Source of the DNA: an uncultured Bacteroidales bacterium
GTDB taxonomy: Bacteria > Bacteroidota > Bacteroidia > Bacteroidales > Bacteroidaceae
Length of the DNA stretch: 10,026 bases
Reading direction: 5' to 3'
Assembly (NCBI GenBank): GCA_937896105.1
Contig: CALBKR010000387.1
Location: forward strand, 1 to 10,026
Below the pieces are notes generated by a model. It saw only the letters and a list, made by a program, of their open reading frames with translations. It ran no database searches and was not told the origin of the DNA. Below are positions 6,740 to 10,026 of this stretch, one piece after another; positions within the stretch are counted from its first letter, which is position 1; each line of letters begins with the position of its first letter. The position numbers and the translations under genes were made by a program.

Positions 6740-7996
6740 CACTATTTCTATCATATTATCGAGTTTCATATGCTCACGCGCCACACGCAAGAGCTCGGCC
6801 GGAGTGACACTCATCACCTCGTCGAGATACCTGTTGACAGATTCGAAACCGGAACCCGACAGCCAGGCATTGATAAAAACCTCCGATTTAGCCGACACCC
6901 CCTCGTACTCGCGGCACAGCTCGCCCAGGATGTAGTTCCTCACCAGTTCGACCTCCTCTTCGGGTATCGGGCCGGCCAGTAGCCGGTCAAGCTCCTTGTA
7001 GACCTCGGCAACAAGGGGCTCAACGTATTCGTTTGCCGTTTCGGAGCTTATCATAAAGGCATTTCGGCAACCATAGGCATCCATTTCGGAAGCTATATGG
7101 TAGGTATAGCCGTTATCCTCGCGTATGTTGCTCATAAGCCTGCTGCCGAAATAGCCGCCAAGCAGGACGCACAGGAAACGGAATTTGTCAAAATCGGGGT
7201 GCGAGGCATCCATCGCCATAAAGCCTATCTTTACCGCACTCTGCATAGTGCCGTCGACAACTACCTTGCGACGCCCCGGCTGGGAAAGAGGAGGCGCGAC
7301 GGTGCTTTCAGGCACCGGCTCCGCACTGCCCCACTCCGCACTGCCGAAGTGATATTTTACGGCATCAAGTATTTCGGGCGTGATGGTTCCCGACAAGAAG
7401 ACCGTGCAGTTGCAACTGCCGTAGACCTTATTGTAATAGTCTTGTATATCATCGCGTGTTATCGCATCGTAGTCGCAGGCTTCGACAATGTGCCCGAGAG
7501 GATGCCCGTCGCCCCATAGGGAATTCTCGAAGTAGCGTTGGGAAATGATATCGACCTTGCGCGAGTTGACCAGAAAATAGGATTTATTGTTGTTCCTCAC
7601 GACATCAAGGTTCTCTTGTGGAAAAAGCGGCCTCTTCACCATCTCCTCAAGCACCTCGAGCAATGGCACAAGATGCTTTGACATCGCACATAGTGTTATG
7701 TGGTTGCAATTCTGCGACGAATAGGTATCTATCCACGCGCCGTAGTAATCGAGCCTGCGGGAAATTTCGGCAGCAGTGAGAGCAGCGGTACCTTCACGCA
7801 GCATCCTGTTGGTGAACATCGCAAGCAAAGGCTTGCTTTGCACAGCATAACCGCCTTTGAAAAGTACATCGAGCCTCACGACACCCTTGTTGCCGCCATC
7901 GAGCGTGTACAATGGCACACCGTTAGGCATCGCCACCAATTGCGGCAATGTCAGATGGTCGAGTTGCATCGGTTTAATTCCAGGAGGCGTGTGCAT
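6728..7996 (-). CDS. M16 peptidase-like protein lacking the zinc site
   Basis: This 422-residue protein has the two-domain layout of bacterial M16 (pitrilysin/processing peptidase) subunits. The N-terminal motif that should read HxxEH is MFTNR (60-64) in the otherwise recognisable MLREGT context, so both zinc histidines and the catalytic glutamate are gone. The C-terminal half keeps the substrate-binding R/Y pair: R286 in FGSRL and Y299 in REDNGYTY. This matches the non-catalytic partner of heterodimeric M16 enzymes, which supplies R/Y to a zinc-binding subunit. No second M16 gene is in the window. No signal peptide is visible, suggesting a cytoplasmic location. The start is probably the ATG at 7996, six bases after the kdsB stop; a second in-frame ATG is residue 10. 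The gene ends in a terminator. Confidence 0.9.
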   Translation of the reverse strand: MHTPPGIKPMQLDHLTLPQLVAMPNGVPLYTLDGGNKGVVRLDVLFKGGYAVQSKPLLAMFTNRMLREGTAALTAAEISRRLDYYGAWIDTYSSQNCNHITLCAMSKHLVPLLEVLEEMVKRPLFPQENLDVVRNNNKSYFLVNSRKVDIISQRYFENSLWGDGHPLGHIVEACDYDAITRDDIQDYYNKVYGSCNCTVFLSGTITPEILDAVKYHFGSAEWGSAEPVPESTVAPPLSQPGRRKVVVDGTMQSAVKIGFMAMDASHPDFDKFRFLCVLLGGYFGSRLMSNIREDNGYTYHIASEMDAYGCRNAFMISSETANEYVEPLVAEVYKELDRLLAGPIPEEEVELVRNYILGELCREYEGVSAKSEVFINAWLSGSGFESVNRYLDEVMSVTPAELLRVAREHMKLDNMIEIVAGA

Positions 7997-8002
7997 CGGT
8001 CA

Positions 8003-8767
8003 TCAGTTCCAGGCGAAGCCTATTGATGCGGCAAAGGACTTGGCGCGCTCAAGATCCTCGGGGGTATCTATTCCTATCGTTTCGATATCGGTCACACCTA
8101 CCTTTATCCTGTAGCCGTTCTCGAGCCAGCGGAGCTGTTCGAGTGACTCGGCCTTCTCCATCGGCGACTGAGGCAATGATGTCAAAGTCTCAAGCAGACC
8201 GGCACGGTATGCATATATTCCAAGATGTTTGTAGAAGGTATGGTTCTCGAGCCATTTATCCTTCTCCACGCCACGCAGATAGGGCACGACCGAACGGCTG
8301 AAATAGATTGCATAACCCTTCTCGTTCAGCACCACCTTGGGTGAGTTGGGACATTCGAGACGCTCCAGGCCATCGGCCACCTCAAAAGGCTTTACAAGCG
8401 TAGCTATGTCGGTCTCATCGGAATCGAAACAGGAAATAAGCGCATCGACCTGTTTGCGCTGTATGAACGGCTCGTCGCCCTGAATGTTCACGATTACATC
8501 GCAGTCGAGCGCCAGGCGCTTGTAGGCGTCAAGGCAACGCTCAGTGCCATTCTTGCACTCCTCGGATGTCATAACGACATTACCGCCGAAAGCAAGCACT
8601 GCGTCCTTGATGCGGTCGTCATCGGTTGCTACATAGAGTTCGTCGAAACAGTCCCTTACCTGCTCATATACACGCTGGATGACCGGTTTATCGCCCAACA
8701 TTGCCAATGGCTTGCCCGGGAAACGGGTCGAAGCGTAACGCGCCGGTATAATTCCTACAAATTTCAT
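8003..8767 (-). CDS. kdsB: 3-deoxy-manno-octulosonate cytidylyltransferase (CMP-KDO synthase)
   Basis: This 254-residue cytoplasmic enzyme joins CTP and KDO to give CMP-KDO and pyrophosphate, the activated sugar used to build the inner core of lipopolysaccharide. The N-terminal nucleotide loop IPARYASTRFPGKPL (7-21) carries R10, R15 and K19. QGDEP (96-100) supplies the magnesium-binding D98, and GIDTPEDLE (232-240) the second metal aspartate, D234. YFSR (155-158), YKHLGIYAYR (179-188) and EQLRWLENG (210-218) are standard KDO-pocket segments. Length is close to the usual 245-255. It begins 34 bases after the penicillin-binding protein gene and ends six bases before the M16 gene, consistent with one transcript of envelope genes. 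I see nothing unusual in the active site. Confidence 0.97.
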   Translation of the reverse strand: MKFVGIIPARYASTRFPGKPLAMLGDKPVIQRVYEQVRDCFDELYVATDDDRIKDAVLAFGGNVVMTSEECKNGTERCLDAYKRLALDCDVIVNIQGDEPFIQRKQVDALISCFDSDETDIATLVKPFEVADGLERLECPNSPKVVLNEKGYAIYFSRSVVPYLRGVEKDKWLENHTFYKHLGIYAYRAGLLETLTSLPQSPMEKAESLEQLRWLENGYRIKVGVTDIETIGIDTPEDLERAKSFAASIGFAWN

Positions 8768-8801
8768 TGTGTCAAAAGTTGTATGTTTGTCTTTATGTTA
8801 A

Positions 8802-10026
8802 TTATTCAAACAGGTCGTCAAAACCATCCTGCACCTCATTCGATGAGGATGCAGATTCATCGATGTCACGGTATTGGGAGTGCTGATAGCCGGTATCCTG
8901 GTCACTATCCTGCAGCTCGCCACCGTTCTCGCCATCACCCAGGCCATCATCTACGACAGCCTCGTCAAAGGCGTTACCGACAATGACATCGACGATATCG
9001 CTGTCGGCATTCTCTTTACTGTCATCGAACACCGGAACAAAGCTATCGTTGCAGGGGTCGTAGCCGTATGGGATATCAAAGGTTTCGGCTTCGCTATAAG
9101 GCAATGTTTCGTCGGCATACACCTTCTGCATATAAAGTCCGAAGATAGGCAATGCCATTGCCGCACCTTGTCCCTCGCTCATTCTGTCGAAGTGGATATT
9201 ACGCTCTTCACCGCCTACCCAGCAGCCGGTAACAAGCGATGGCGTGTAACCCATGAACCAACCGTCGGACATATTCTGGGTCGTACCGGTCTTGCCGCAC
9301 ATATCGGCTTTGATATTGTATGCAAACCTGATGCGTCTGCCTGTTCCCTCGTTTATGACCCCACGCATCATATCTATCATCTTGTATGAACTCTGACGGC
9401 TGATAACCTCGTTCCTGTGGGGCGTGAATGTCGCAACCACATTACCTGCATTATCCTCGATACGGGTAACCAGCAATGGAGCCACACGCATACCTTTGCC
9501 CACAAAAGCCGTGTAGGCACTTACCATTTCGGCAACAGAAGCGTCACATGTGCCAAGACACAACGACAATGTAGGTTCTATACTTTGGTTCGACAGGCCG
9601 AACTCGTGTATAAGTTTCTTCAACGAGTAGGGGCTGAGCTGGCTCATCAGATGAGCAGAAATCCAGTTGTTCGATTTTGCCAAGCCCCAACGCAAGGTCA
9701 CCATCTCGCCATATCTTTCCCTACCGGAATTACGCGGCTTCCACACGCGGCCAAGGTCATCGAAGAGTGTCTGTTCGACATTCCTGACCTCGTCACAAGG
9801 CGAGAAGCCGCGCTCCATTGCCAAGGAGTAGAGGAAAGGTTTTATTGTAGAACCGACCTGACGGCGGCCGCTGCTGACCATATCGTACTTGAAATAGTGG
9901 TAGTTGGTACCGCCCACATAGGCCTTCACCTCACCCGAGATGGGATCCATAGACATAGCACCGGTACGGAGGAAATGCTTGTAATATTTTATCGAGTCCA
10001 TCGGAGTCATTACCGTGTCCTTCATA
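8802..10026 (-). CDS. Class A penicillin-binding protein, C-terminal part
   Basis: The gene enters from beyond the right edge; 407 codons are visible, and the ATG at 10025 is internal. The transpeptidase domain of a bifunctional class A PBP (PBP1a/mrcA type) cross-links peptidoglycan stem peptides at the outer face of the inner membrane. All three penicillin-binding motifs are present, counting from the first visible Met: STIK (59-62, nucleophile S59), SNN (118-120) and KTGT (245-248). DGWFMGYTP (254-262) and the TGCWVGGEE segment follow as in the family. The glycosyltransferase domain should lie outside the window. The last 76 residues form a low-complexity acidic tail, with 24 Asp/Glu and only three Lys, Arg or His, that is not part of the catalytic fold. 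It is the first visible gene of the PBP-kdsB-M16 unit. Confidence 0.95.
   Translation of the reverse strand, partial: MKDTVMTPMDSIKYYKHFLRTGAMSMDPISGEVKAYVGGTNYHYFKYDMVSSGRRQVGSTIKPFLYSLAMERGFSPCDEVRNVEQTLFDDLGRVWKPRNSGRERYGEMVTLRWGLAKSNNWISAHLMSQLSPYSLKKLIHEFGLSNQSIEPTLSLCLGTCDASVAEMVSAYTAFVGKGMRVAPLLVTRIEDNAGNVVATFTPHRNEVISRQSSYKMIDMMRGVINEGTGRRIRFAYNIKADMCGKTGTTQNMSDGWFMGYTPSLVTGCWVGGEERNIHFDRMSEGQGAAMALPIFGLYMQKVYADETLPYSEAETFDIPYGYDPCNDSFVPVFDDSKENADSDIVDVIVGNAFDEAVVDDGLGDGENGGELQDSDQDTGYQHSQYRDIDESASSSNEVQDGFDDLFE

Noticed and set aside
8768..8801. Separate promoter for kdsB
   Set aside because: No TAnnTTTG sequence lies in this 34-base gap; transcription from the PBP gene is simpler.

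Overview
The window looks like a piece of a Bacteroidota chromosome, most likely order Bacteroidales. The support is two good matches to the Bacteroidota promoter form (TTTG, 19-20 bases, TAnnTTTG), the weak or absent Shine-Dalgarno sequences, and the gene families present: a eukaryote-like glycogen branching enzyme, a secreted MORN-repeat protein, and a membrane protein resembling the Bacteroidales DUF6057 family. I cannot place the genus. All eight protein genes lie on the minus strand, so transcription runs from high to low coordinates.

Right part (10026 to 6728): the C-terminal part of a class A penicillin-binding protein, then kdsB (CMP-KDO synthase) and an M16-family peptidase homologue without the zinc motif. 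The genes are closely spaced (34 and 6 bases), so they are probably one transcription unit with a cell-envelope theme: peptidoglycan synthesis plus the activated sugar for lipopolysaccharide core. A hairpin followed by seven T's (minus strand) overlaps the end of the M16 gene and probably ends this unit.

Middle and left (6663 to 493): a strong Bacteroidota-type promoter precedes a five-gene run: secreted MORN protein, YhcH/YjgK/YiaL family protein, glgB, five-helix membrane protein of unknown function, MFS transporter. Gaps are 14, 31, 0 and 29 bases, as expected for an operon. The combination suggests sugar or glycogen handling plus envelope functions, but no single pathway links all five genes.

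Far left (1 to 492): no credible gene. Bases 1-302 hold an array of structured repeats with a period of about 112 bases. Each unit is a bulged palindrome of about 70 bases followed by a shared core, AAAGGGGTACTTCTTTTT. Two neighbouring palindromes differ in sequence but keep the same stem and bulge layout, and the array ends in a tail-to-tail inverted core. A promoter-like sequence at 381-412 points into the array. This is the least explained part of the window; the rest is fairly ordinary Bacteroidales housekeeping and accessory sequence.
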